Source: Strigamia acuminata (lineage: Eukaryota; Arthropoda; Chilopoda; Geophilomorpha; Linotaeniidae). From it: DNA of 64,000 nt. This document shows, piece by piece, positions 22,001 through 37,000 of this stretch (the first letter of the stretch is position 1; every line of letters begins with the position of its first letter). The translations under genes were made by a program, and so were the position numbers. A model generated the notes under the pieces. It saw nothing but the letters and a program-made list of their open reading frames with translations, searched no databases and had not been told where the DNA came from. Location of the stretch: the NCBI GenBank assembly GCA_949358305.1, contig OX442315.1:36048427-36112426 (forward strand), written 5' to 3'.

Positions 22001-25000
22001 AGCATAATTACTATATAAATTTATAAATGCTTTGTTATTTTTTTTTATTTTATTGTTAAGAAGGAGGAAATAGGGCAATAAAGTTTTCACTGTGTGTGGC
22101 CAGCACAAATCATTATTCAATGTCACGCAAAACTAATTTAATTTGGCCAGTGTGTTAAGCTGTTGTTGTTGTGCTTGTTTTTTGTGTATGTTTTTTTTGT
22201 GTATTGTATTTTGGATGTAAATTATTACTAAGTATTTTCAATCATTTTGGCTACTGGATTCTCAAACTGTAAGAGGATTTTTGTTAGTTTGTTAAATTTT
22301 GTCATTTTGGTTGCTCAAGTGTTTGCACTTTGCATTTAACCACTGTGGAATTTGTTTATTTGCTCGTGTTGCGTAATTTGACAATTGGGACAAGTAAATT
22401 GGGCTCCTGCCATCTTTTGTGGTCAATGGTCCGTGGGTTTATCAGTTTATCAGTTGAGAGTTTCTGATTCTGTAATTCCCACTTTGCGACTCAGTTTTGC
22501 ATTTAATTTAAGCTGCACATCTTTTAAACCGTAAATTTGATTGTGCTGTTTATGGATCGAGTTATGAATTGTGAAATATACTGGATTTGCAGATTGTATT
22601 GCCGTTTTAATTTATGTGAATACCCACACTCAACCCAGAAATATTTCAAGAAATTTTGTATTTTATATTTTTAAATACCGTATTTTATCAATTAAGAGCC
22701 GTGGTTTGTGAAATTTTCCATTTTGAGCAATGAACAGGTCCACTTTAACACTTTTGTAGGCTTTAGGCCTTTGTCTGAAATTTTTACTGAATTTTTGCTA
22801 CTTTTATCTTTTGCATGCATGTATTACAATTTTTTTTTATCTTCAAAGTAAAATGAGCGCTCTGGAATCCCTGCTAATGTAAAATCCTGAGTCTGCCACT
22901 GGTTCACAGGCTCTAAATGGTTCGTAGGCCTTATCAACACAAAGCAATGCAAGGAAAAATTAGTCAAATGAAATGCAGAGTTTGTTCACACTGTAGGGCA
23001 CATGTGAACAGAGCTGAAAAAATTGATGTTGTGTCTGGCCAATCGGATGGTTTTAATGAAACCTGGAATTGGATCTAGTTCTAGAACCAGTTCCAGAATC
23101 CGAAAATGGAGGCCTGTTTGCATGTGGCAAAGTTTTGCCAACCAGACGTGAATCAACGAGAGTTGGAGTTGATCGTGATTGGTTGGCCGCAAGACCTTAC
23201 CTTTTGTTGCGTCGCTTACTTCAACTTGGAGTTGTAGCAGGAATTGGCGTCAATGTCAAGAATTTTTGGACGCAAGACGCTTGCATTGCGTCAGTTTTCT
23301 TGCGTTGCGTCTTGTGTGAACACTAGTGTAAACTTAGCTTTAGGGCCTGTACAGTGTTGCTATTCTCCTGTGCTTTTTGATAGTGTTTATTTTGCTTTTT
23401 TCTTAACGCTGTTACCCTTTATTATGCAGGTACAGCATTTCGTCGATTTAAAGCCGTCTCTTATTCCAATCATGTTTTGTGTGCTCCGTTTAACAATGGT
23501 TGCCCTCCCCCTCTATGAGAAAAAGCATTGCAAAATAACATTATATCATTATTAAGTTTTAGTTTTCTTATTGTGGGCGGAGCCAAACTGCATTATGTCA
23601 TAATTCACCAATGGTCTATTGGTGTCCTTCTTAAGTAATAGCCAGGGCATTGTTTGAGGGCGACTATCAATCGGTAGTGCCCTTGAATAGCAATCAGAAG
23701 AACTGAGTTTTAATTTCCTGTGTAGGATTCTTGGATCCACATGTCACAATTATGACCACAGGACCTTCCAGTTATTTTGTTGAAGAAAGTGAATATTTTT
23801 ACCGTAATAATAACCGTAGTAATAAACCCAATGGGTTTACAATGGTGTTTTTTTTTACTTTAGCTGATTTATGATGCTTTACATCATAAATCAGCAAACG
23901 TGGCATTTTTCTTTAAAAATAATAAGAAAAGAGAGAATTAACCTAGAACGGCCTACACCGGTTGAAATAGCATGAACAATACGTGCACAATAAGTGCATA
24001 CAACGTTTTGGCATTAAATTCAGTGGTTTTAAATTCAGAAACACGCGAAACATGCGAAGAAAATAGTAAAACAAAAATTGATGGATTTTATAAAACCTGA
24101 TACAAGTAAAACGGAAATTTTGATTTCAGACACATGCAATTTTAGATAGATGTCGTTCCCCGATATAGATGATTAAACTATATCTATTCATTCATAAAAT
24201 GCATATACTGTATACAGTATATATATAATTATTATTTTCTCAACCGACCGTTCTAGTGTTAAAGGAAATTACACGCTGCAAATTTAAACGATGAAAACTT
24301 TACTTTTTGGATGATCGGAAGGAAAAAATGGTATACTTCAAAAAATAAATAACTAGAAATGTTTGTAGCAGTGAAGCAGAACCAGCATTACAAGCGTGAA
24401 GGAACCATTAGTCGATTTAACACGCTTGCAGATTGCTTTACCACAAGTGTGTGTGAGTGACTTATTTTTAACACGAGGCAATTCATTTCTCTTACTTCCT
24501 GGCCGCATCGACACATTTCCATCAACTGCTTCAATAGAAGATCTAAAAGCGCACTCTGTTGACTCCCTGTGCCTCCTTTACCCACCTACCGAACCGAAAT
24601 CTCAAATTGTACCTAATGGGACATTTGAGTGACGCACAAAAGACCAATTGCCACAAATTTGAACCAAACACTCGAGACACCAGCTGACAACACTCAAATC
24701 CTTGCCAACTTAAGCACTTTTGTTGTAATAAATTTTTATATAGAAAAAAAAAATGTGGGGTCAATATTTTAAGGACTTTACAAGATTTCTTGAGGATTTT
24801 TTTTGAGTTTTATTTTTTTTTTGGGCTGGAGATTTATGGTTAAGTTTAAAAATGTTAGGCTTAAAGTGGCAGTTTCACTCAAAACTTCATCCATAGATGT
24901 AACTGTATGTGTGTTTTTATGGCGCTTTCCCAGGTGGATATTTTTTTTAGATTATTATTATTTTTTTATGTTTCTACTTTCGAGAGTTGTAACTTTTTTT

Positions 25001-28000
25001 ATGGCTTATTTAAAAATGTTGTTGGAATTAATTTATTTTTTTTATTTTATTTCATTATTTTTAGATTCATTCTCACGGCCAAGATTCCTGTCCAAGAGGA
25101 AAATGGCGCCTCGTCAGAAACAGCCACTTCATCTGGATGTAAAAGAATGGCTGAAATCAATGGATTTATTACAATACGAGAAGCTTTTCAGCGGTTACAA
25201 AGGGGTTGAGGTAATTTGAATATTTTCAATTAATTCAATTCAACTGGTTGGAATTGTCGCATGTGACCTAATTTTGCAATGACCCTTTGGATACATTATT
25301 CAATAGGTACTTTGCTTAACACAGTTATTTTGTTCCGGAAAAACAGTTTTTAATGGAATCAGTGCTAAGCTGCTGGAAAGTTTGGTTAAAGGAGCGTCAG
25401 CACAGAATAAAACGTACAGAATAGCAACTCCCCGTCTGACGTGAAGCCCATGCTCCGTTTTGGGAAAAGCTTACTTTAGTGACGCAACTTTTAGCGTTTT
25501 GTCTAAAAATTTGTTTACTTTAGTGACCGCCACTTTAGCGATTCATACTTTTATGCATTGCTAAAGTACGGTACCTTTTAGCGACCGACGAGTACGTCAT
25601 TGAGACGTACCATTCCAGTAACGTATACGTCGCTACTACGTATTTGCGGTTGACAGGCACCCCAAGAAATAGTTTTTTCTTGAGCCTCAGCAACATCAAA
25701 GGAACCGACACCGATTTGCCATTCCGTATGTTTTATTCTGTGGCGTCAGAGGGTTTGACAGCGTTGTAGCGAGTGAACGTGTACTGAACTACGTTACAAG
25801 GGACTAATCTACGCTACCGTATAAAACGTTTGTTCACACATCAACTCACAAGTCAGTCTCACGCTAGACTTAACTTTGGTTAATGTCTAAACTGCTTGAT
25901 TGTTAGATTGAATTAACGTAATCCCTTAATCCAACCTCGAGTTTAATTGTGACTTACCATATTTTTTCGATTCTAAGACGCAGTCTGTTTTTAGAGATGT
26001 TTATATGGAAAAAAAATGCGTCTTAGAATTGAAGAAATACGGTAGTCAAGCACGTGTCTGTGAACACACTTTTAGAACAAAGGAAAATAATGGTGACATA
26101 ATTTTAAAGTAAATTAATGGGAGTAAATTTTAAGAAGCAGTGATGGGGTGCTAAGTAACTATACTTTTGCGGCTAAATAACTCTTAACGGTAACTAGTTT
26201 GGTAATAATAAAGACACATCAATAAACGTGATTTGTTTACTTGATGGAAAAGAGTTTTCTTTTAAAAAATTCGACAATTTCTTCCTGAGTTTATTATTAC
26301 GCATTGATCTTTGTTATATTCGAAAAGAGATTTAGTGCTTGCTAAAGGTACTTCTTCATGCTGTAAAAAATACTTAACTTTGAAAAAAAATTTTCCCTGT
26401 TTGCAGCTTCATTCAAAATGGATGCTTTGTTCGAAGTGAAGTTAAACCTATTTTTTTTAATACAGGGAGAATATATTTGAGAGTACAATAAATCTTCTGA
26501 TACAATGCGGGTGTTGTACTTGTGGGATATGATTTTTACCCTCCATGTACTGTAACAAACCGGCTTTGTATTTTGCAGCATCAGATTATCCTTCCCTCTC
26601 CCACACCACAAAGTGTGAACAAGTGTCCAAACTTTGAAGGGTTTTTTGTAGGTTATTAAGCCATTCAAGTGGTATCTCTAGGATAACTTTCTTGAGGAGC
26701 CAACTTTGCTTTTGCCAAGAGAATTGAAAAATGTACAGAAAACTAAGTTGGATGTGGAATTCAGATGTTTTTGCCATAGAAACAGTACCTTAATCAAACA
26801 ACTGAGATTGCCAGCAGATGACCCACCCAAGTACTGACTAGGCCCAATGCTGTCTAACTTTTGTGTACCGATGGGAATAGGTGACCAGCTATTCCTATCC
26901 TTACTATCCAACATCTTGGCTTCTCGGGGCCACATTGGACGAAGAGGAATTACACTATAACTAACAATAGCTGATGAGCAAAAAAAAGGTCTATGCATTA
27001 TTTTTTTGATATACACCAGGGGTCGGCAATAGGCGTATCTGGACCGCGGAAGGTTGAAACTTGGACCGCGGTGACGTTTTAGCGACGTTTCGGTGTTTTT
27101 TTCTTGTTTCTTCAGTTTTTTTCATGTTTTTTAGGTTTTATCGGTATCTTTTGGGTTGTGTGTGTTTATTGGGGGGTTTATTTGGTTAGGTTAGGTTAGT
27201 TCGGTTTTTAAGTGTTTTTTCCGTTTTCTTAGGTTTTTAGTAAGGTTTTTAAGTGTTTTTTTTTCTGGACTTGGATAAAAATTTTTAATAGTATCCGAAC
27301 CCCGCTTAAAATTAATTGCCGATCCCTGATATACACCATCCCATTTGAAATGTTGTTTGGTCTATAAAGCAAACAAACAGTAAAATCTGAATTTTTTTTA
27401 AACAAGTGTGTTGGGCTGCATCCATAGCCATTCTGGACCATCCTGGGCCGCAGGTTGGACACCTCTGGTCTTAACTTTATAACTGTTACTCCCTTAATGT
27501 CATTGGTAGTGTGAAAAGATTCTGATAGCGCAGCTTACAGGAAAGAAAGATAATGTGATTTATCAGGATGTGATGCTGTATCAGAATTTGCTAGGGGTAG
27601 ACTAGCTCTTTGGGCAGTTGGGAAATGTTCTGATGAGCTAAGGCAGATTTAGATGGCTATAAAAACGAAATAACTTCTATATTTTTTTACGAAATGGTAG
27701 AAGAAAGTATTTAGATCACTGTCACTGTTCTGTGGGTTCACACTTGTTCACACCAGATGCAACGCTAAGACATATGGCATAGCATAAGCTGGTTGTTTCT
27801 TTGCGACATCAAAATGACATCACATTAAGGGGTTTCAAAAATGATACGCTGAAGGCGCTGAAGTGATTATGACGATTATTCTGCTGAAGCGATTATCTTG
27901 TGACCTGTGTGGGCCAATCACATGAATAATCACTTCAGCACTTTAGAGCTTATGTAACTTATAATTGTCTGAAAAAGAGTTGTTAGTGCTGATGAAGGCT

Positions 28001-31000
28001 TAAACTAAGAAAGATAGTTTGTTGTAAATTATTAAATAAATAAAAATAAATAATCAATTTAATTTAACAAAAACAAATAAATAAGTAACAAAAATAAATT
28101 TAAAAAAATAAAAATAAAAGTTATGTGACATACAGAATAGTGTGGGTCCTCAATAATGCTGTGATTGTGATTATTGGAACAACCACTTCAGCGCCTTCTG
28201 CGTCTCATTTCTGAAACCCCTTATTGATGTTGATTTGAATGAACTTCAACTTAAAGGTGAAGTTCAATGCTATGCAGGGAAACCTGCTTATGCAGAAACA
28301 TTTTAGTTCCCGCCAATTCAATAGCGATATTTAATTTTTGTTTTAATGGTGTCATATGAAGCTTCTATTACGCATTGAATGACATGAACTTGTATCATAG
28401 GTATCACAGACCCGGATTTTTCAGCTTGATTTTGATATAGAGATACCAGGGCTAGTCACTTTTTTAAAAAGTCTTGTTTTAAGTGTTTTAGTTTTGGTTT
28501 TTGTGTGTTTTAACATTCTAGAATAACAACACAAATACCTAAAACATTTGAATCAAGACTTCTTGAATGCAGCTAGTGTCTGTTGATTTACCAGATGTTG
28601 GGACAAGATAAAACTGGAAATTGGCATAAAACGCGAATTAATTGTGACATTAGATTACTGTTTCAATTGCCAGAATCGTAGGCTACAGAACACTTAAGAT
28701 TTGTGATCATTTGTATGACGTTCGGTGTTTGCACATGAAATTATGGCACATGCAATTGAGTGTTTCCACATCAGGTGCTGTAGAGAAAGCACGCAAGTTA
28801 AACTGAGTCGTAAGCTGGAAATCCCAAGATGCAATATTTCAGATCGTTTGTATGAAATTGAATTCAACTCAGTTGTGTAAATTCACCAGATTTACAAGTC
28901 TAGGAGCCATGATTGGGTTTTCTTCATTTAGTTCAAGCTTAATTCATGTTCTATCATTATAACAAATCACAAAGTTGAAGTTAATTTGCCTTAAAGAATA
29001 AGCTGTCCATTTTTCATGACAATTGAGCTAATTGGTGGCGAGTTGTTGCTGCTTCAGACGAACACACAAACTTCTTGTTTCACAGTTAAGACGGCCTTAA
29101 AATGAAGGAATGGAGTGTCTGAAAAGCTGATCGTAAGCAGGATTGCTAGTAATTGTAATTTGCTGCTTCTTAACTGTGAAATATAGTTGAACAATTGACA
29201 TAAACTATTGTTTACATTTGGCACAAACTGAAATACATGTTCTGCTTGAAATTTCTATTGGAGGTTTTAATCCTTTTTATATTTTAAGCAATGGTTATCG
29301 CATGCTCGTGCTCTTTAAGTTGAGTGGTGAATACTGCATGTTGGCTGAGCAACAAGAAGCTTCTCTTGAAGTAAAATTAGGGCCAATTTATTTCAATCTT
29401 GTAAATGTAAATGCTCAATGGTGTGAAGATATTGCCAAGTGTTTCTTAGGTCAAGTGGAAAAAATGGAGAGTGGATGTGGAAGGTTACAGGTTTCATTTG
29501 CAACATGATTTAAGGGAGATGTCACACTTCTATTTTGCTAAAATATTTAGTGATAAAAATATTTAGCGATAAAATATTTCTCTAAACAATAGCAATGTGC
29601 AGTCAGGCGTGTGATTGTTTGCAAATTTGTGGTTAGAAAGAGCGCCGTTAACTCGTTTCTCTGAAATACCACATTTACCCCCAATAGACCGACGGATCAT
29701 GAGAAGGTTTTGTCTGAAATTGCCGAGTTTGTCTTAAGTGACCAGGGTTGTGCGTGTTACTGTTGCAATAACGACTTTGAGCCGTTCAATACAGCATTGC
29801 AGCAGCGAGACAATCTTGTGGACACGCTTGAAGTTGAAGCAGATGCTAGTTTAGAACTGAATGAAGCAAAAATGCTGGAGCATTAAAGATAACTAGGAGC
29901 GAGCCATTTTGGTGTACCGTAATTAATGAATTGCAGAAGAGCTAATGAAAGATTTTTTTTAATGACTTTTCTCACTGTAAGCTGGCAGAAACTTTAATGT
30001 TACTTTGGAATTAAGGAGGAGTTGTTGAACAACTTTATTTAAGTTTAATGGGAAATTGTTCTACAATCGACTCTTGGTAGCTGTGTATTAAAAAATATTT
30101 TTTTTAAAGCTGTGAGTGGCAGCGTCACCATGTTTTAGGTGAAGGATTCAATTTTAAATTTGCATTTAACCTAAACGGATGTCTAATCATCTCTCACAAA
30201 AGAGTAGTCGCATTCATTAACTCATAAACGCTCGTTTCAACCCATTTAAACGAACTTCGAAACGAGATTCTTGTTTAAAAGCTCGTTTAAATGGGTGTTT
30301 ACACTAGAAGCAACGCAAGCTGTTTGCGTCCAAAAATTCTCGACGTTGACGCCAATTCCTGCTTCAACTCCAAGTTGAAGTAATCGACGCAACGCAAGGA
30401 AAGGTTTTGCGGCCAACCAATCACGATCGACTCCAACTTTCGTCGATTCACGCCTGGTTGGCGAGACTTTGCCACATGCAAATAGGCCGCCATTTTCGGA
30501 TTCCGGAACAAGTTCTAATACTAGATCCAATTCCAGGTTTCCTTGAAACCATCTGATTGGCCAGACGCAACATCAATTGTTTCAGCTCTGTTTACACATG
30601 CCCTACCGTGTAAACAGACTCTGCGTTGCGTTTGACTAATTTTTTCTTGCTTTGCGTTGCATTGCGTCTACCATAGTGTGAACACAATTGTGAACTTGGC
30701 TTTAGTTTGTTGCTGATTAATTAATCTGTGTACAAGTTTTGTTAATGACACAGCTAGAAATAAAAGAAATAGAATCCGAAGCTATATTGACAAATTGATT
30801 AAGACTTTTAAGACGCTTAAGCCCATGTGTCAACATATCTTTAATTAAACTAAGTACTGCAATTTATTAGTTTATTTTGTCAAAGAATTGCAAGAAATCT
30901 TTTTGCTTTAATATTTTTGTTTAATTTTTTTACATTGGTTATATACTTGTACGGCTGTAAAATTGAGATGATTCTGTGTATCATATTCATCCAAAGTTGT

Positions 31001-34000
31001 CGCAAAAATTCAATACGTTTTTATACCACCTGGTGGATAGCTAAAGCACTCATTCTGGAGCTGAGCCTTGAAGTTAACAAGTGAAGATTTTTATGGCAAT
31101 GGCTGTAGAGAAAGAAGTTGTATTACTGTGGCAAACAGTTATAAATTAAATGACAATATTATGATAAGCTGGCGTTTCAAAGATCAAAGAGATGGCTTAA
31201 TAGGATTACAAGAAAACTTGCATTCGTTTTTAAAGTTGAAGTAACCAATTTCAGTAATCCCTCTAGTATAGGAATTGGTTTTATTATTATATTTTGAATG
31301 CTAATAATCTTTTTAAAGAGCTAGAAAATGGAACAGGAAAATGTATACCACAAAAGCCTGCATTTGGGCTCAACCAAATTAAATTTAGCATTCTCATTGG
31401 AAAAACATCGCATGCCTGCCTTCTTTCGTGTATTATTACATTATGGATGCAGACAAATGACATTATGATGGTTAACAAGGATGTAGAAAATTGCAATGTG
31501 CACGTGGTTTCTTAATGCCAAAATCAAACTGAAAAATCTGTCTGTGCACACACAAACGCAACAAATTCTTAGAGGTATGCCATCACTTCTTCGAATTTAA
31601 TTTCTTCGAAAATTCGATAATGTCGAGTCGTTTCTTCGACATTTATAACTTCGAAGGTCCGTTTTCAAGGCGGCCATTTCTCCCATGTTCACTTCTTCGA
31701 ATGGTTCACTTCTCCGTCAATAAACAGTTTTCGATTTTTGAGTTACCGTGCGCAAAAGTTGAATTTAGTGTTTGAATTTGGCGACAAGATACAGGGTGCA
31801 GACTGTAAGCATGTTTTAAATTTTGTGTTTTTATTTTGCTCATCCTTATTGCTTTAGCTGAAATTGTTGGACAAAATGAACATGATTAGACCTTGTGGCT
31901 GAGATAGATGTCTTGCACGGAGCACGATAGCTGACTCTGTTTTCCAGGTAAAAGAGTATACAACTGGGAATGGTTATGACTTAGAGAACAGTCTTATGAG
32001 ATATGAAATGTGGTGCTCTAAAGGTGTTGCAACATCTGGTTGAACAATATATTGCTGAATTTGTAGCAACTTTACTTTCAAGCTGGAAAAAAACTTATAA
32101 ATTTTGATTTAATTCATGCAGTTTAAGGCATTCCAGCTGAATATCTTTGGATTGGAACAAATAAAGAGTGCAACAGTTGAGGAAGAATTACTGGGTGGCC
32201 ATTTTAATGATGACACTTTAATGGTGGCACTGCAGTTTGCACCCGGTATCTTGATGCCAAACTCAAACTGAGGATTCTGTGCGGATGATTTCTTAATTCC
32301 AGTTGAGGTTTAGCACTATTAAGCTTAATATCAGTCCTAATAAAATAAAATTACGAAAATAACAGTAAACTCATTAGCAAAAGTAATTCATGGCCTGGTA
32401 CTGAAATTTTGTTGTTTTTTTCTTTTGGGTACAACAAGCTTGGAAGTCGCCAAGTTATTAATGCATACGTTTGAATTTGGCATTAAGATATTGGATAACA
32501 ATGGCTTAGCATGCTGATCCCCTATTCCCATTAGAACACAGAAGTTAAGCATGGGTGAATTGTTGGTAATTCCGGTTGTTTCTCATCTTTGTCTGACTGA
32601 GATACTGTTTCTATGGCAATGCCTAATTTTTTTTGAGTCTCAGTTCTTAGTGTGAATGCAAGAAAGTTGTCTCACAGATCATGGCTCCCATGGCCTAAAT
32701 CCCAGACAAGCACTATTTATACTCTATTTATACTTTAATTATATTATTTATACTTGACCTTGGATTCAAAATCAGCCATTTTTTACTTTTAAATCAGAAA
32801 ATAAGAAATAATAAGTATCAATTACATTTTGTTTTGAAATCAATTCTAATAACTGGTAGAGAGTAAATAAAAAAATTGAACAACACACATGTGCAGCAAC
32901 TGATTTTCCTCTGCACTATAATGGAGGCCGTGCTCAAATCTGTCAATATAATTTATGATGGCAAGTCAACGATTTAACCTATTAAAAATTGTCGATTCTG
33001 CGAAGTTAAAATTTACTGCGTGGTAGATAATGGACCTCCAGTACGTGTCCGGTATCTTGATGCAAAATTCATGCGACGCATCCCATTCTGCTAAGATGAT
33101 TTCCTAATTCCAGTTGTTATTTAGCCTAATAATAATTATTTGGCCCAATAATGCTAAAACGGTAACGGAAATATTTAGGTATTCACAAACCACCGAAGTA
33201 GGCTGGGAGCAGCCAAAAGGCCGTTGGACAGACTAGCGTATTTTAATTGTCATTTAATTCTTTTTAATAAAACACTAGGCGCATTCAATAACTCATAAAC
33301 GAGATTCTCGTTTAAAAGCTCGTTTAAATAGGTTTAAGCAGGCTGAAAATAAACGACTTAATTAGGTCGTTTAAATCTGTGTAACGAGTTTTTTGTTTAA
33401 ATCGGGTCTTGTTGGCAGCCATCTTGGATTTTCGTTAGATCGGTTGCAACCATCTCGATTGTAAGTACAATTTTGTAGCAGTTATTGTTTGTTTGAGTAA
33501 ACAACAATAATAATCATCACTATGGTTATTATTTGAGCTAGAAACAATAGAAAAAAGGGAGGGAAACAAAATCTCGGAAAAAATACCCGTACGCTACTTG
33601 CAACAGGGGTATGACCTAGAACAGGGGTCGGCAAGTAATTTTGAGTGGGGTCCGGATACTAGTGAAAATTTTTTTTGAGGTCCAGAAAAAGACAACAAAA
33701 TAAAACAAAAAGAACACCAAAAACACCAAACAAAAAACAAAAAACAAAAAAAAAACACCAAAAAAACAACAAAAATACCAAAAAAATATATAATAAAAAA
33801 TATCTGGCGGTCCAAGTTTCGACCTTCTGCGGGCCGGATCCGGACCGCGGGCCGCCAGTTGCCGACCGCTGACCTAGAACTTGATCTGGAATCCCAGATC
33901 AAGTTTGGCAGAACAAAACATTTCGTCCAATGGAAAAAAAAATGCGCCTACTAAAGTGATAAGCATCTGAAGTCGATGTTTTAGGTATTTTTTATTTCCT

Positions 34001-37000
34001 TTGTGATGCAGTTTGAAATTGTCATCAAGATACAGGTGCGAAAGATCCTAAACGTCACGCTTCATTTGACATTTATGTGTTGGCGAACACAAACATTCTT
34101 TGAGTTTGTATTTTGTCTATATTTAGGCCGACAGTTGAATAATGCAAGCATGCCGCCCTCTTACCCGTCCAATAACAGAGACACTTAGAATTTTGTTGAG
34201 TGCAACAAGCTCTAAAGATAAACGATAAACAATACTGTCACCTGTCGACCTCTACCCATGTTGTCCAGTTTGCTGTCGACCCACGATTCACCCCTGTGAG
34301 ACGCTCGTGCCTCCATACTCTGTTGTAATGAGAATCAACACACGAGTAACAGGCTCCAACATATCAGCTGCACGTTTGTTGCAGTTCCCATTATTTCTCC
34401 CACACAATAATGGAGAGCAGCACATAAACTGCAGAAATTGCAGAACCATATGTCATTTTCAATTTCCGCGTTCGATTGGACGCTTGTGTTGAATAAGACG
34501 ATTTATGATGCGGCAATTAGATTTAGAGAAAGAATTATGTAGTTTTTTTCAAAGTGACTGTTTAATGGGTAGGGTGTAAGGAAATATTGGCCAACTTTCC
34601 TATAGCGGCAAGTTGGTGCTATGATTATTAAGCTGTACTCTTGTTGAACACAAGAAGGCCCCCAAATCCCATTGGTCGAGCCTCATTACTACTAACTCCA
34701 GACTGTATACTACCACTAGGAGAAGTAGTTTAGACTTTTATTTATTTTTGTGATTGGTATGACCATTTAAGTTAATATAATTTTGATTTTTCTTATTAAA
34801 AAATGTTATTTCCATTTATGAAATATAGTTTTATGCACATATAAATGTAAAACTCATGTTTGTTCTGTTTATTGGTTGCTTTGTCTAGAAAAAAACATAA
34901 TTTTGAAATTTTGGCCGTTACCTAGGCAATCGATTACAATGTCTGTAAATGCAATGCTGGAGTTTGGGTCTACTTTTTTGGATCACTACACCAGTAAAAT
35001 GGCTCGACCAATGGGATTTGGGGGCCTTTTTGAGTTCAACAAGAGTACAGAGATAGTTTTCCATCTGCGCTGTGATTGGCTTAGAATCGATCAAGTTAGA
35101 CTACCGGTTAGGTGAGGTAGTGCTGAGCCAATCACAGCACAGATGAAGGAAGGCTATCCCTAACCGCTTGTGTACAAATCAACAGAAACAGAAAAAAATT
35201 TACGTCGGGCTGGAATTAGGAAGAATGGTGGTTTCCAGGCCTGTGCGATTACTCTTTGAAGCGAAAGCGAATGCGATACCGCAGTTTGGTGATTTCTTTG
35301 CGATATATTGCAACTACTAGTTTCTCATTGGTTGGCTGCTTGGCATAAGGAAATGATCAGGAAATGAACAGGAAATAGGAAATAATCTTAGAACAGACAC
35401 GGCCTTAGCAAATGGTCATTCAAAGTAAATTGTTAGTTGCAGCGCTCTTACACAATCAGCACCCTCATTCAATAAAACGAACAAGTTGTTGGAACCATCT
35501 TCTAGAGCGCTTTAGTGTAATCAGCATACTCTTTTCAATAAAAGAAACAAGTTATCAGGACTTTTTTATGACGCATGAGGAAGCCAGCAGCAATTCGCGT
35601 GCTGGTCCATTAAAAATAGTGAATTCTCTGGACAGAGTTAAGGTTTCTGTTTTCCCACCTTTTTTTAATTCCCGGTTCCCGGTACCAAAATGGCCGATAC
35701 TCCCGAGAAATTCTCGGTACCATAATTATTTTCGATGATTTTCATTGATTTTTCATCATTTTAGGCTGTTTTGTTGGACTTTTTTCTTATTAAAAAATAT
35801 ATAAATATATAAATATATAAATGTAAAACTCATGTTTGTTCTGTTTATTGGTTGCTTTGACTGGATCACCTCGTTGACGAGTGTAGTCGACAAAGTAACC
35901 CGGTCGAAAAGATGCCGTAGACAAGATGGACAATTAACCGGAAGTCCATTAAACAAAAAATTTTCGTTTTTGCCCATTGTATTTGGTGAAAACTGGAGAA
36001 ATTCAGCATATTGTAAATGTCATTAAACTAGACGCATTCAATGACTTTTCGTTTAAATTTTCGTCTCAACTCAATTTTTAGACGAAATGTTTTGTTTTTG
36101 ACAAACTTGATCAGGGATTTCAGATCAAGTTCCAGGTCATCTTCCTGCTACAAGTTGCATACGGTATTTTGTTTCGGAGATTTTCCTTTTTTCGCTTTTT
36201 TCAATTGTTTCCAGTCCTAGTAATTACTGAAGTGATGTTTAATGTTGTTGTTTACCCAAAAAAATTAACAAATTCTGCAAAATTGTACTTAAACCTTTGA
36301 TCGTCGCATTCGATCTAACGAAAATCCAAGATGGCGGCCTAAATGTGCGATTTGAACGAGAAAACTTGTTACACGAAGATTTAAACTACCTATTCCCAAG
36401 TAACACAACTATATATAGGTAATGTGGCTATGAGATAGACGGTCTGTGTCTGTCTACGTAGATATACATCACCGATAGAAGAACTATACTGTATATTGAA
36501 AGTATTTCTTTTACATCGGATTTCAGCCTCCTGGTCACGATTTTAACACCGCATCTACATGGAGTTCTAGATCGCTTATATTTGGATTCAACCGGATACG
36601 ATGTACAGTAGACGATAAGAATGATAGACTGTAGATAGACCGTAGTCAGAATCCTTGATAACTTCAGCACAAATCTACTTTGGTTCTACATAGATGATAG
36701 AATCAAGCCTGCTGCAGATAGAATTTCAGCTTGTTTAAACCCATTTAAACAAGCTTTTAATGTTTAAAAGTTTGTTTAAACAGGTTTAAACGACGGTGAA
36801 TTATTGAATGCGCCTACTATCAAACACAAATTAGGAACGCAATGTAGTTATAAAGTCCTCAGAATCCATTTCACATTAGATCTGCATTGAATTTTTTTTA
36901 TTCTATGCTATTTATACATACTCAAGTTTGCTCAATCTAATGGAAATAAGCAGAAAATATTGTCGAAGTTTAAAGAGAAAACATAAACATGTTGATCTTT

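Noticed and set aside
24803-25219. 138-aa frame ending in the SAM exon
   Set aside because: Only the part from 25065 is exon. The upstream residues translate the T-rich intron tract before the acceptor TTTTTAG.
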